64,000 nt of DNA from Gossypium raimondii (GCF_025698545.1 NC_068571.1:48517733-48581732), one strand, 5' to 3'; shown: positions 34,875 through 48,485, counted from the first letter of the stretch. Translations and numbers: made by a program. The notes: a model not told the origin generated them from the letters alone.

Positions 34875-37800
34875 TTAAGAATTATCTTGAGATGAATCCG
34901 AAGATGCTTTCTCAGATATGTTAGGGAATCTTGGAGGAAGTTTCGTTAATGGTTCATCATTTGAAACTACACCTTGGTAAGCTAACCCCAGGGCATACCC
35001 TAATGCCCTTGAAACTGGCACTGCTACAGCATTTCCAACTTGAATGTACCTATTATACATAGGCCACGCCAAAAAGATTATCATAATATGACTCAATTTT
35101 GCAACACTAATTATTAAATTTTGTTTAAACTAGAATATGATATGAAAAATAGCCAAGATACAAGACTGATCTCTATCACTAATTGTAGAGTGTACTTAAA
35201 CCGGAGGAAAGACCATGAATTTTGGTTTTCATGCTTGAAAGCACTGTTGTTGGAACCATCCAAACAAAAGATTGAACATATTTCTAAAAAAACCACTCGT
35301 AAAAAACCTAAAACCGATATAAAAAAAAAAAAAAAAGCAATTGAACCAATTCATATATATTTAAATTTTTAATTATTTATTTAATTGTCATTGAACCAAC
35401 AATCAAACTGAAAGGTAAAAACCAATGACATGATCAATTTGATAACCATTCTAATTTTTAAAACATAACCTAAAAGTTGAAAGAAATGTTAACAAAACCA
35501 AACTAATAATCCAACCATTTAAATCATTGGCTCTTGATTCAATCAATTCAATTAAATTAATTACTAAAAATTCATTTTTTTAAACATACTTGGTTAAATC
35601 TATTCTCAGTGTTTCATGGATCATCCAACATAGCCTTTTTTATGAACTAAAACTCCAACCGGTTCTCATTCAACAAATCCTATTGATTGATCTGATTTAA
35701 ATAACATTGCTTGAAACCAAATAATTGCAAAAGGATGTGATCAAAACAACATAATTGGAAAAAGGCATCGCTTATACAAGTACCTTTCCTTGACGGGGCC
35801 AAAAAGCTTGTAGTAATCAGGGAAGCCTTGCAACCTTGCGTTCTCGCGAATTGAGAGAACTCGGTCTTGTACAGGATGCAATATCGCCTATCAAAGACAT
35901 ACCAGATCATTGCAACTCATGAATGCTATGGTACAAAAACACATATAGTTACAAAAATTAAAATATGAAAATAAACTAAAACACTATAACGTATAATGTG
36001 TGGATAAATTATAACCTGATTATGAGGTTCTGCCCTAGTGACCACTGTGGGTACAGTTTCATCCCACCATAGACGAGCAAATGGTCTACAAAATCTCATA
36101 ACAGTAAGGTTATGTGATCAAAAAGTTTCTTTCTTATTATCAGAGACATGTGACAGACAAAATACTCACTTGCTTGATGAGCCGCCGACAAAAGACATGG
36201 CATAATCAGGGACCTGTAATTGTTTTTATAAAAATGTTATGCAGTGCACCTTCATGGAAGCAGATTAAGAAGAATATCAACAATAACAAAATGAAAAAGA
36301 GTACCAATGGTTTTCCGGATTCCAAATAAACCCTCTCAACGTTAGGATCCCACTCGACTTTATTACCACTATTAACTATAACACCTGGAAAGTCTCTAAA
36401 ATTTGCCCCCTAAAGTTGATAAAATGAGAAATGAGATGAAAGAAATTAGCAAGTCAAGAAGCATCTAGCAGAACACAAAGCCGATTGGCTTGAGATGGGG
36501 AGAAGTGATGTACCTTCCTTTTGGGAACCCGGCAAACACGTTGGTAATCATCGGTGTTGAGTTGAAGTGGACGATGATCATAGAGCAAATGTTTTGTTGG
36601 TTTTGCATTTAGTGAAGAAAAACCTGGCATCTCTACAAGACATATAAAGAAATCGATCATAAAATATTCATGTCGGACACACTTGAATAACGCCCATCCA
36701 AAACAATTTCATTAACATGGACTTCAGAGAATGTATATAAATAATTAGCAAATATGAAAAGTATACATACCCTCTCTTCTTAACCTGATGAATCTCTGAA
36801 ACTCTGTTTTAGGATCTTTGTCATAGTCCATTTCATCTTTATCCTCATAATTTCCAACCTATAAGAATAATTGAGTTACATAAAGGTACATGTAACTGAT
36901 AAATGAACTAGCCAAGCAGTGAAAAAAAAGAGGGAAAATCTTCAAGTACTCTTAAAACATACTGATGGAAGGTCAGAAATGGCATCTTCTAGTAGAAGTT
37001 TCTTTTCCAACTCTATCTTTTTACCTTCTTCCCAGCCTACAGTGTTCATCTGCAATTTACTAAGTATTGTGAGAATATAGAAGCATTTAAAAATTAAAAT
37101 CAAAGAAAGGTTTTTGTACCTCAAACTCAACAGGTATGACACCTCTCAGGACAAGATCATGCGTAGGAAGTGGATATTGTGGCAATTTCTGAGAACAGTG
37201 TTAAGAATTTATTAGTGAAAAACTTAATCAACACAAGATCAACATATTCCAAAAGGTTAACACAACATCAAGTGACTCAAGAGTTACAATTTTTTGTATT
37301 CACAGGAAAAAAACTCACTTGATTAGGACGAGCACCCCAAAAGAAAGCACGCATACGAAATTGGGGAAGACCATAAGCACCAGCTGCCATCATTCCCATT
37401 CGGACTTGGTAATTTAAATGAATTAGCTTACTCAAAGCATATCGTCCAAGATATCCCTCTGCAAACTTTACTATGTCAACAACATTCTCCATCAAAACAA
37501 ACTTTGGCTTCAAGTACTCCACTATCTCCATGAAAACCTGAAGTTGTTTGTTCTTTTCATCTTGCAAGGGGTTATCCTTGTTTCTAAACCTATTAAAGCC
37601 ACTGATGCCTTGGCATGGAGGCCCTCCACAAACCACATCAACATCACCCTATAGGACAATGTAAAAAAATACAGAACATACTAAGAATTTGTGATTGTAA
37701 CAAAAACAAGGCAAATTTATGTTGTGAATTCAGGAAATATTCTATGATTTAATAACTATCTTGTCCTTCCCTAGAGACGCTACTTTGTTGTGATAAAAAG

Positions 37801-40800
37801 CAAGGGCTAATGTTATAGGTTATATATAATTCAGATTTGGGTTTATACATATGTATGTACAATTTTTTTAATTTTTTTCTATGTATTTGAAAAGTTAATG
37901 AAAGATCATGTCTATACACTCGTATCCAAATATGTCAAACATGAGTAATTCAAACAAAATAAAGAAAAAATACAGCATAAATAATGTATGAATATCATTT
38001 AAAGAAATACACTTTTTTAAAAAGTAACATTAGAAAGTACAAGAGAAACTTACAGGTAAGGGCAGAATTTTTGCTTTGAAGCCACTTGTAACAAAATCCT
38101 TCAAGCATTCTCGACAATCACTGTTAAAAAGAAGAAACTGTTAACAGACAAGTTTGCATATTTAAGTACGAAATAATCAATCATAAATACAGTTGATATA
38201 CCCCAATCCATCTAAAGGTTCCCATGTATCTTCTTCTGGCCCATAATTCTTCCAACGAACCTACAAAAGGGGATAGAAGTCATGGTGGAGTTCCCCAAAG
38301 TAAAAAGAACAAAGCTAACACGCGAAACATAAAGCTAAAAAATCAGTGCTAGAATTGAAGTTGTAAAATTAGTTCCGTAGCTAGGATTTCAGAACAACGT
38401 TCTAAAGAGAATAAATGAAAGAAGAAAAAAGAATTGGCCACATGAGATAAATAGAGCTATTACAGGCCAACAAACATCAAGGTTATAAAGCTCAAATACC
38501 TTTAAGTACAACCCACGTTCCCCTTTCTCTTTCGGATCACCGTAACATATAGCAAGAAATTTCTCTACTTCAAACACTTCACCATCACCATCTTCATTTT
38601 CATCTTCCTCTTCCTCTTCATCATTTACATTATCTTCATTTACACTTGAATTGAATGACTGCCTCTCCAAATTCTCAGATTTTGACGATGAAAATGAAGC
38701 ACACAGCCGTTCCCATTCTTTTAATAATGCTAAAAAATCTTCAGCAGATTCATTCCTGACCTGAGAAACCGAGTATTGCACCAAGGTTATTACATGATTT
38801 AAACAACAACAATAAATAACAAAATAAATTATAAATAAATTTTACCGTTGTTTCCGGATGATTCCATTGGAGACTTTCACAAGCATATTTATTTATATCC
38901 ACAGCCCATTTCTAAACTCATTCAACAAAAACCCAATAAATAACTAAATTTATAAGAATTTACCAATTACAAAAAACTTAAAACGCACAATTATTTAAAT
39001 ATTGTAAACTAACTCACAGTCACTAGCCTTAGTCCGGCCATATTTGCCCCAAGGCACAAGCCGGTTGACATTGCTCCACAACCAGAATACAGGTCCAGCA
39101 ATGAAGCATCCTCGGAACCACTGTTAGCTCCATTTACTGTATCTGGGCTGTCATCAGAAATTGTAGATGAAGCTTCTTCGCTAGCATTTGTTTTCCCTTC
39201 TTTGATTAGGAAAAGAAATTATTAGACGTTGAAGCAAATTAGTAAATTTTAAATGTTCATTGACGTACACTCAAAAAAAGGGTTAGCAAATCAGAGGAAT
39301 AACAGCTACCTGGGGGCAAGTTAGTGAAAGACGAATATTCCAATGTGTATAACATGTCACAATAATAATCACAACTTGGAATCTCTTTATTCTTTGCCTC
39401 CAAATCAACCTAAAAAACCATAATAATTATACAGCATGGTGAAACAGTGAAAGACATTAAAATGAAGTGCAAGAAACGGAAAACGTACGTTCAAAGATAC
39501 TTTTGCAATATTAAGCTTTGCAACAAGACAATCCAAGGGATTGTCGTCTTGAATTTGTGAAAAGAATACACGCTTCTTGTCAATAAGGTGGCCTAACGTT
39601 TTAAGTACCTGGAAAAGGAATGATATTTAACGTCAAATTAAAAGGTTCAAAACTAATGGAAATAGTACAAAAGAATCATCTTACTGTGTCTTGAGCCCTG
39701 TAAAACCATTGAGCTGTAAAGTACAAATCTCCATCAACTGCTTCAAACATCTCAACAATTTTACATATATAGCAATCTTCTCCATCTTCAGCCTATATAT
39801 ATGCAAAACAAAAATAATATAATTAGTTACCACTATGACTAAATCCATAGACCATTTACTCGAATTCCTCTCTGCTTATCAGAGAGGATCCAGAATAATT
39901 AGTGCTAGAAATCCTAAATATGTACTGTAAATCAGTTATTGAATAACATCAAGCATATTGTATATTTTCATGTGGAGAAAAACATTCATCCTAACAAAGT
40001 CTAAACAATATCCAATTCAGGGGATGATAAATTTGAGAAGGTTTGTAAACAATCAAATGAATAAAATATGACTGAAAGTTTAACTACCAATCAAGCAAAT
40101 GCAAAAGATCAATATGACCAACAAATAAACAAGACTACTATGATTTTAAATATGGTAAAAGAACATATAAGGACAAAATAATAGATGAGAAAGTAATACT
40201 GACTTTAACATGAGCATCATCATAAAGATTAAATATCATACAACCATCAACTTTTGCCTGGGTATAGTGCCGTCGAGCTTGAATGATCTCTTCAGAGTCA
40301 CTGTACCAAATAAATTGGAAAATTAAGGTTGCACATCTTTAAAAATACAACAAAGGGTTTACTTGATCTTTAACAAAAATATATAATGTTGGGAAAAAAG
40401 TTATTCACTTGTTTTTTCCCAATAAAACTTTTTTTTCGTTATTGTTCACCCAAAACAGTCAAATGCTTCTACGTTGATCTTATGTAAAGTTGAACTCAGA
40501 ATCCAAACCTTAGCCCCTTTAAACTCATTACACCATATGTATTTAGCATCCCTTTTTACTTTCTAAATACATTTATTCCACAGCAAAAGCAATACTAATT
40601 AGAAGGCTGTTATCAAAATCTTTTTAGCCCCAAACTAAAATGCTGGATGATGGATTTAAAAAACAATCATTTACATTTTTCAAAAACGATTTTTAAGATA
40701 CTAACCGAGCTCTCAGTCATTTTAACAAAAAATGCTAAATTGAAAAGGGAAAAAAAACTTGAAAGCTTAAAAAATAAATATAAAAAACTTTGAAAACAAT

Positions 40801-41512
40801 AACAAACACCCACTAATTCAATTAAACAATAAATGCAATGTAAATAAATAGTATAAGTGAAATTGATTTATGGGAAAAAAATGTTTACTTACCCATTCGA
40901 ACTCTTTGAAATGACCTTTTTTGCTCCCTAATGACAAAAGTAGTAAATATCAATAAAAAGGTAAAAGAAAAGGACTATTCAAAATTCTATTGCATGACTT
41001 AAGAAAATTTAAAACTTTAAGAGAACTTTCAAAAGATTAAACTTTTTTCCCCAGAAAATAAAAAGATACGATATGCACACCTTTCCTTGATAGCGTTTTG
41101 GCCATCGCCGTCTGGCTTCCTCGTCATCAACAGGTTCCCCTAAAAACTTTGTTTCCTCCTTGTCTTCATTAACAGCTACATCCGTTTTCGTCTTTTTCGA
41201 ATTTTTTGGTGTCGTTTTGCTGCCGTTCTCAGTACCGTCAACGACCATAGCTTCACCATTCTCGGTATCCAAAGGCGTCATTTTAGCTACACTTGGTTTT
41301 GACTTCTTAGCGTTGTTGCCCGCTCCAGAGGCAGAGCTTTCCTTCCGCTTACCACCACGAGAGACTTCACTGTTCTCTCCTTCACTGACAACGATGACTT
41401 CATCATTTTCAGGCTCCAACACTGTCTTCCGATTACGCTGGCTCGAGCGAGTCGGATTCTTGGTCGAATCAGTGTCCTTCATAGGATTAGAAGCTCTTCG
41501 CGTGCTCGGCAT
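34875..41512 (-). CDS. CMT3: DNA (cytosine-5)-methyltransferase, chromomethylase CMT3 type
   Basis: Plant enzyme that methylates CHG sites in heterochromatin and reads H3K9 methylation through BAH and chromo domains (family knowledge). Twenty-one exons, minus strand: 41512-41081, 40927-40893, 40300-40204, 39792-39685, 39608-39489, 39409-39310, 39199-39018, 38911-38846, 38760-38500, 38260-38202, 38120-38054, 37648-37319, 37188-37120, 37049-36963, 36858-36771, 36632-36514, 36409-36305, 36213-36170, 36085-36016, 35887-35784, 35049-34875. The product is 905 residues: basic N-terminus (1-145), BAH (about 165-300), motif [18 protein letters not shown] (about 331), chromodomain (about 441-487, [10 protein letters not shown]...[16 protein letters not shown]), catalytic [16 protein letters not shown] (Cys about 521), ENV (about 563), [10 protein letters not shown], and the final [10 protein letters not shown] and [20 protein letters not shown]. 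All key motifs are intact. It resembles CMT3 more than CMT2 because the N-terminus is short and the sequence runs collinear with Arabidopsis CMT3. Confidence 0.95.
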
Positions 41513-42312
41513 TATCGATTTAGACAAGAGAAAAGAAACCCTTGACCCGAAACAAAGGTAATTTTATGGATTCTGACCAGTCGGCGATGATTGTTCAGAG
41601 AGCCGGATAAACAACGATGGCCGAACTGGCGCCGAATCCGAAGTGAGGAATTGAGCTGATTTGGACGGCGGGAAATGTAGGAAAGGGTTTTGGGAAGTGG
41701 GAGGGAAATAAAAAGGAATGGGGGAAAATGAAGGGTTTAATAATAAATGGAGTGGCTCCAAAATCAAAGGGGGAATGAAATTTTCAAATTAATTGATAAA
41801 GCGGGAAAACAAATATATATATCGGGATTTGTGCCGACCATAATGGCCGAGGCCCAAAACCAATTTACAGAGCATTATTCCTTCTTCTTTTTTTTTTGTA
41901 TTTTAAGGAGGAATAGAGATTTTCATACATGAATACATACTAGTGTTTGGAATATTTGTGGAAAAAAAATTAAAGATATTATAAAAATAATAATCCATGT
42001 AAATTTTGTAAAGTTGGAACAAAAATTATATTATTTAAAGTTTAATTTTTTCTAAAATTATGGTCAAAAGTATCTTATAAAATATAATTTACGTGTAAAA
42101 TATTAAAAGAATTATTATTTATTTATTTATAAAAATTTATGATAAAAATATAAATATAACTTATTTACATGTCAATGTTATGTATTATAAAAATAATAAT
42201 ATATTTATTTATAAAAAATATTTCTCCCATAAACTTTTTAATTTGACACATTCAAAATGTGGTTGAAATAAAGACTTGTAAAAATATTAATTACTCTAAT
42301 TTATTATAGTAA
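41513..42312. other. CMT3 promoter region and AT-rich spacer
   Basis: 41513-41800 is the CMT3 5' leader and promoter, less AT-rich, with an AGGCCCAAAACC motif near 41850. Beyond 41930 it is AT-rich with no gene. No opposing gene was found, so the promoter does not appear bidirectional. Confidence 0.45.
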
Positions 42313-42443
42313 CTAGTTTTTCGGCCTCATGCATTGCACATGGATATACGCGTTTATTTATAAAATTAAAAATTTATATAATATATTTAATTTAATTAAT
42401 ACTTAAATAAATTATATTTTGTAAGTAATAGTATAATATTATA
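42313..42443 (-). mobile_element. Possible Helitron 3' end, minus strand
   Basis: Read on the minus strand, a short imperfect hairpin around GTGCAATGCAT is followed by GGCCGAAAAACTAG and then T. This fits a Helitron terminus (hairpin, then CTRR, inserted before T). CTAG is at 42313-42316. The other end cannot be located because a foldback element follows. Confidence 0.4.
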
Positions 42444-43612
42444 AAATGTTATTTGTGTACAATATGGCTATTTTACCCAAATGACTTCAAAAAATAATTA
42501 TTTACATAAATGATCATTATTCAAAAATAATCACCTAAATGAGCTGAAATGAACAGTAAAATTAGGTTATGGGATTAGATGGTCGGCACCTATGTATTTT
42601 TTCTGTTAAAAAATAATTTTTGGGATTCCGAACACTAGATGGCCGACACCCATATATTTTTTTCAAATCGTATCATACTGGTATATATTTATATCAATAT
42701 TAAAAAAAAATTGGGGGTGCTAGTGTCACGAGCCAAAGTGCAAAGCCCGTGACCATGGCACAAGATGCGCCCTATGGAGGTCTATCGATTAGATGGGGAA
42801 CATTTAATCCACGAGAACTGGCCCGATTCAAGGAATTGTTGGAGAAGTCTGTCAGATTAAAGCCTGGTTGGCCCGATAATGAAGACATGGCAACTTAAAC
42901 TAATTTTGGTAACTAATCTTAGAATATAGAGGGAATCATATATTGTAAAGATTATGTTAGATTTGATATGACATATCTTGTAAATCACTAAAATCAAGGG
43001 ATATGGTTAATCTCGTCTGTCGATGTAAATGTATCTTGACCATAGATTTTGGGGAGCTCAACTATAAATAGAGAGCATCCCCCTCATTTGTACTCATCCA
43101 TTGTAAGCTGAATTCTTAAGAGTAATAGAATTCTCTGAGCATTTACTCAAACACTTTGTGTGCATTCTTTTATTTGACTTTTTGTTGTTCACTTGTAATT
43201 TCTTTTGGCACAATCGCTTCCGCTATACAAATTGATGTTTTGGGGGAGTTTTAAAGAATCCTCACTTTTGGGCGTAAATGCTGACTTAAGCGATTTTGAG
43301 CAAACAGATCACCTAAGGCCGCACGGATTGCGAGACGAATAGTCTAGCTCACTGATGGCCGGCACCCCATTATCTAATTAAAAATATATATTTTTAACAT
43401 AAAAAAATACATAGGCGTTGTCCATCTAGTGTCTAAAACCTCAAAAATTATTTTTTTAACAGAAAAAATAGTGGTACCAACCATCTAATCCCATTAATCC
43501 AATTTTATTGTTCATTTCAGATAATTTGAGTGATTGTTTTTGAACCAATGTCATTTACGTAAATAATTGTTTTTTTAGGTCATTTAGGTAAAATAGCCAA
43601 AGTTTAAAAATA
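42444..43612. mobile_element. Foldback element enclosing an LTR-like promoter segment
   Basis: Outer arms 42466-42720 and 43365-43599 are reverse complements with some divergence (GGCTATTTTACCCAAATGAC against GTCATTTAGGTAAAATAGCC; GATGGTCGGCACC against the inverted copy). A possible 9-bp duplication AATATTATA (42435-42443 and 43613-43621) flanks it but is AT-rich. The centre (about 42722-43355) is unlike the arms: TGTCACGAGCCAAAGTGC at its left, a short open stretch, and ACTATAAATAGAGAGCATCC, a TATA-type promoter as in LTRs. Confidence 0.65.
43062..43070 (+). promoter_or_regulatory. TATA box of the LTR-like segment
   Basis: CTATAAATA followed by GAGAGCATCC and a run of CT-rich sequence, as in plant LTR promoters. 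It lies within the insert between the two foldback arms. Confidence 0.5.
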
Positions 43613-43621
43613 AATATTATA

Positions 43622-46309
43622 GAATCAGAATTTCACTTTTCAATCCTCATTGCTTTGATGACTGCAAAATCGATATAAATAAATTAATTATATTATAGAT
43701 GTAAATAATAATGATGGATTTTCATTATAAAATAAATACTTTATATGTACCTTTCTTGTAATAATACCTTCTCGTAAATCATATTTTTCGTGCTTTTCTT
43801 GTCCGACTTGAGAATAATTTATAGTGTATTGTAATATCAAATTGGAATAGCGAACTTTTCTGCTAGAAAATAATTTCAAGGTAGAATAATCGAATCCTAC
43901 AAATGTATAAGAAATATATAAATATATTATATTATCAATATATTTATGAATTACGTAGAATAAATTTGACAAACTTAAAAAGTCCCTGCATATTAATATG
44001 AATTGGGATGAATATTTTTATAAAAAACATTTAAATCTTAATTAACTATTTTGAATTAAATTTAATTGTATTTATATGTCAATTTAGTAATAGATGAAAA
44101 TATATTTTCTCGTTAATTTAAAAATTTTTTAAACTCATGATTTTATGTATATTATAGATAAATATTTTCTAAAAATATAATTTATGTAACCGTGTAATTA
44201 CAACTTGTACTACTAAACATGACATATGAGATTACGATGTAATTACACGATGCTCAAACATGTCTAGAGAATTACAATTCTTAGTAATTGCAAGAGAGTG
44301 TAATTCCTATCATACTAATTACACTTTCATCCAATTACTTTGTGTTGTCCAAATAAACCAAAAAAAAAAAGCTTTTTACTTTTAGGAAAATCACTTTTAT
44401 TTATAATATAATATATTTTACGTAATATTTATTTTGGGTATACAATTATTTTTATTGAAAATTATTTTAAATATATAATATTATATATGACTAAAAGAAA
44501 TTGTTTTAATTATTCGTGACGATTTTTCATTATTTTAGCTTAGTATGGAAGATTTAAGATAATATAATTAAAATTTTGTGAGTTTGTAGGCAATTATTAA
44601 ATACATATTATTTAAGTTTATTTTAATTTGAAAATATAAAATAAAATTTTATATTTTAGAATGAGAATAATTTAAATATTCTAGCAATAAATTGATTGGC
44701 ACTATCAAAGATAAATAAAATTTTTAATTGAATATCGATGTTTTGAAATTTAAAATTTCAACATTGAAAATAAAAATTAAAACTTTCAGCAATGAGGTAA
44801 ACAAGTTTAATTTAACAAAATTTTAATGCATTGTTTTTGTTTCTACCGCCTTTTCACTTTAATCTTTATATTTTTTACCTCATTTAATGCTTAGAAACAA
44901 AATTGGATGACTAAAATATAAGCGACTTAAAAGTTGAGTGACTAAAATAATAGTGTAAACATAATGTGGTGTGTACAGTCAACCGTTGTTAGAAAAATTA
45001 ACTATTGAACAACTAAAATGAAAGCGCTCTAAAAAATAGATAACCAATAGGGTAATTTACCCTAAACTAAACCAAACCTAGAACAGCTTACAACTTGAAA
45101 CAAGCTGAGACAACATCAACCTAGAACAGAAAATAATTTGAACTCAGATGTCAAGAAGAACAAATTATTGGATTAGAGAATCGAAATCAATAAGAAAAAG
45201 AACCCATAGGTGAAGGGGGTCTTGTATTAGATGCACAAAAATAAGGAAATTTTAAATCCGTACTCTCAAACCAAGAAAAAGATGTTGAAGAATATTATGA
45301 TAAATCAGACAAAAAAATGTAGAAAGAAAAAGCAATACAAGAGCAACACGGAAAGCAGAGCTTGATTTTTTCCTAAAAAGGGTATTTGCGTTTTCAATTA
45401 AAATGAGATGATTCATTAAATCAAAGAATAATCAATAATATCAAAATATATTGCCTCCTGCTTAGACTGATTAGTCAGTTACATATTCAAATGAATCATC
45501 TTATCCACGGAAGTAAATCCTTGCCTGCTAGGCAAGAGGATAGCAAGTTACAAGTTCTGTTTCGGTAGGAAATGTATTTCTATTACTATGAAATTCATAA
45601 ATGAAGTAATTAATTGTGAGGTTACCATTATCCTGTTTGTAGTGATGAATCTTTTATGTATTCTTAAGAAAAGAAAAAAAATCAAATAAATAACCTAAAA
45701 TGACACAAACTTAAAACGATCAAAACTTAAAATGATTCGACCCAAAAATTTTAACCTTCAAACTTAAATAATTCAAACCTTAAAAATAGATTAAGGTCAT
45801 CTTCACATCCACCAAAATAAGCCCAACCCACTTAATTGATAGTTGTACCCATACCCATATGTCTCTTCGAATCAAGGAACGCAGTAAACTCCAATGATGT
45901 CATTATGAGAGCAAATGACAGCTCAATTAGAACAATCCATTCTCTTAAAAATGCAAAATTAGTATCCATTAGCCGTGTTTAAATGTTTAATATTTAGCTC
46001 AAAACTCCTGATTATTATATATAAGCAATCATAGCAGTTTGCTCCCACTGTTTGACTAACTTTCTAACTTTACTCATAAGTCATAAGCAAATAGTAAACC
46101 CTTTAAGTTTGGGGTTTTAGGTATTACAATAATGCCTACCATGCCAAAGTGGGAGGAATTAGCGAAGAAGAGATGAGCCTTCTTCAATTAGTTTGGTCTC
46201 CAGTTAAAAGTGAAACTTTGGAATGGGGTTGAGTAATAAGAAGTTTGATGTTATTTAAGTAAATTATTAAATTTGATTTTTTAGTCTTTGAATGGCGAAA
46301 TTAGTGTTT
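43622..46309. other. AT-rich spacer, no gene recognised
   Basis: Long AT-rich stretch. Around 44860-45060 are phrases like GACTAAAATATAAGCGACTT and GAGTGACTAAAATAATAG, which resemble foldback MITE arms, but I could not pair both ends. No reliable coding frame. Confidence 0.45.
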
Positions 46310-47080
46310 AAACTTGTTAATTTTAGAGATCAAACTCAACTCGACTCTAAATTTAATCAAAGTCTAATGTGATTGCTAAATACCAAACAGATTTGATACA
46401 AAAATAAAAAATAAAAATTCAGAAGAGCATTGAAAATCCACTATTGTTTCAATAATGATAAATTCACTCACAGCAAATTGATATTTGTTATACATTAATA
46501 TCTCACATAAAATTACAGTCACTTTTCCACGGGCTCCTTCAAACCATTTATTTTATGGAAAAACCATTGTTGATACCTACTTTTAGAGATTAAACACAAC
46601 TCGACTCTAAATTTAGTCAAAACCCAATGTAACTACTAGATACCAAACAAATTTCAAACAAAAAAAAAAGTCACCAAAGATTATTTAAACATCGAGAGAG
46701 CCTTGAAAATCCACTATTATTTCAATGACGATGAATCCACCCCTTACAAGTAACTTGATGTTTGTTACATATTAATAACTTAAATATTCTATAGTCATTT
46801 TTCCATCGACTCCTTCAACCCATTTTCTTTTATGGAAAGATTATTGTTAGTATCCACTTTTAAGGATCAAACACAACTCGACTCAAAATCTAATAAAGAC
46901 CCAATGTGATTATTGGATACCATACTGATTTCAAATAAAAAAAATTACAAAAGATTGTTTAAACATTAAAAATGTCTTAAAAATCCACTATTGTTTTAAA
47001 TGATGATAGACCCACCCATCATCATGCTTGTTATACTTAATATCTTACATACCCTATAGTCACCATAACATCATTACATG
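46310..47080 (+). repeat. Tandem repeat of about 260-280 bp, three copies
   Basis: The phrase ACTCGACTCTAAATTTA (46341), ACTCGACTCTAAATTTAG (46601) and ACTCGACTCAAAATC (46878) marks three successive copies. Each is followed by CCAATGTGA/CCAATGTAA, a TACCAAAC motif, GAAAATCCACTATT and TCCACCC/TTCACTC. A partial fourth piece (CATCAGCTCCTTCAATC) is near 47157. Non-coding. Confidence 0.75.
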
Positions 47081-47941
47081 GGCTCCAAAGAAAGACCCCA
47101 TACATACTCTCAAAAGACAAAAAAGAAAAAAAAAAAAAAAACTCTCACTACTTCTCCATCAGCTCCTTCAATCTATTTTCGGATTTAATGAACACCCATG
47201 TTTTATGTTGGTAAGAAAGATATCGAGGTTTCAATCTCAAATTTATCAAAATGTCATCTCTTTACATTTCGGTTAATATATTTTGCCTTGTTTATTCTAA
47301 AAAGAGTCACCAAATTTTAACTCTAGTGTCAACCATGCAAACAACAACAATATTTGCATTTAAAAACCATAGTATTATCAATTGAATAATAGAAAAACCA
47401 TATAATATTATTCTATTCGACTTTAATGTTGTATATTCTAAAATCGGAAAATATAGTTCACTTTGATACCTCAAAATTTCATGTCTAAAAATAATTATTT
47501 TCTTCATCACATTATACACCGTCGTAATTAATTGATTATACACCGTCGTAATTAATTGTTTCAATTAAATCATGAGTAAGATGATAAAATTTTACTATCT
47601 CAATTCTACCATTGATATCAATCTCAAGTTGAATTCTAAAACGATTTATGTTTGTTAAAAAGATATATGAGAAAAAAAGTATTAACTAGGTAAAACACAT
47701 TACGCTCCAACTTGAACATGAAAACTTAAAATATAAAAAAATTATAGCATGAAATGGAAATAAACATGGCCTTAAAAGCTCAAATTATATAATCAAGCAC
47801 ATAAAAGGTACATAGTTTTTTTTTTTAACTTAGAAAACTAACATAGATTCAAAATATATAATATATATTACACACCATGTATTTTATATTACACACTAAC
47901 CATTGTCACCTGACAAAGCAAACCTCAAAACCTCCTTGTTT
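47081..47941. other. AT-rich spacer downstream of the glycine-rich gene
   Basis: A short direct repeat ACACCGTCGTAATTAATTG occurs twice (near 47516 and 47541). Otherwise nothing recognised. Confidence 0.45.
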
Positions 47942-48424
47942 TTAACCATGGTGATTAGGGTTCGGGTTCCTTGATGGCCAGCGGTTACCATTTCCATTTT
48001 CAGTCGAACCACCACCACCACTTCCACCACCAGAACCACCACCACCACCGGTTCCACTTCCAGCACCATATCCACCACCATGAGCACCACCACTCCCATA
48101 ACCATAACCAGAACCAGAACCTGAACCAGTACCAGACCCAAACCCGAACCCGTAACCCCTCCCGAACCCATTAGGTGACCTCCCTGAACCAGAACCATAA
48201 CCCCATCCACTACCAGGGCTTGAACCCCATCCCCAACTGTAGTCCCAGTTAGGACCATGGGCTGAACCAGTAGCACCATTGGAACCACCGTTTGGTGCAT
48301 TAGAGCCTTCCATGGATAGTGTTTTCCTAGTACCAAAAGCACCCACAATATTAAATGCAAACAATAAGAAGAAAAGGAAGAAGAGGCTGAAATGAAAGGA
48401 CTTCAGTTGCAATTTTTTCTCCAT
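47942..48424 (-). CDS. Secreted glycine-rich protein (cell-wall type)
   Basis: Single-exon gene of 160 residues. The N-terminus MEKKLQLKSFHFSLFFLFFL (hydrophobic to about residue 28, then VGAFG) is a clear signal peptide. The mature part is Gly/Ser/Tyr/Asn-rich, with GYGYGSG and GGGYGAGSG runs, then a basic Asn/Pro tail ending NPNPNHHG. Such proteins are exported to plant cell walls; the precise role is unknown and this one is not assigned to a named family member. Start chosen at the ATG directly before the signal peptide; the frame extends upstream but without another good start, and a TATA box lies about 62 bp upstream. The opposite-strand open frame over the same bases is a composition artefact. 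Confidence 0.8.
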   Translation of the reverse strand: MEKKLQLKSFHFSLFFLFFLLFAFNIVGAFGTRKTLSMEGSNAPNGGSNGATGSAHGPNWDYSWGWGSSPGSGWGYGSGSGRSPNGFGRGYGFGFGSGTGSGSGSGYGYGSGGAHGGGYGAGSGTGGGGGSGGGSGGGGSTENGNGNRWPSRNPNPNHHG

Positions 48425-48485
48425 TTTAGTGGGATGATATATATGAAGTGAATTGTTGATTGGGGGGGTGTATGTGGGGGGGTGG

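Noticed and set aside
42725-42897. Short open stretch in the LTR-like segment as a captured gene exon
   Set aside because: No family recognised and it is only about 55 codons; could equally be LTR sequence.
47971-48174. Plus-strand His-rich open frame
   Set aside because: Antisense shadow of the glycine-rich coding sequence (GGN codons read as NCC and CAY codons).
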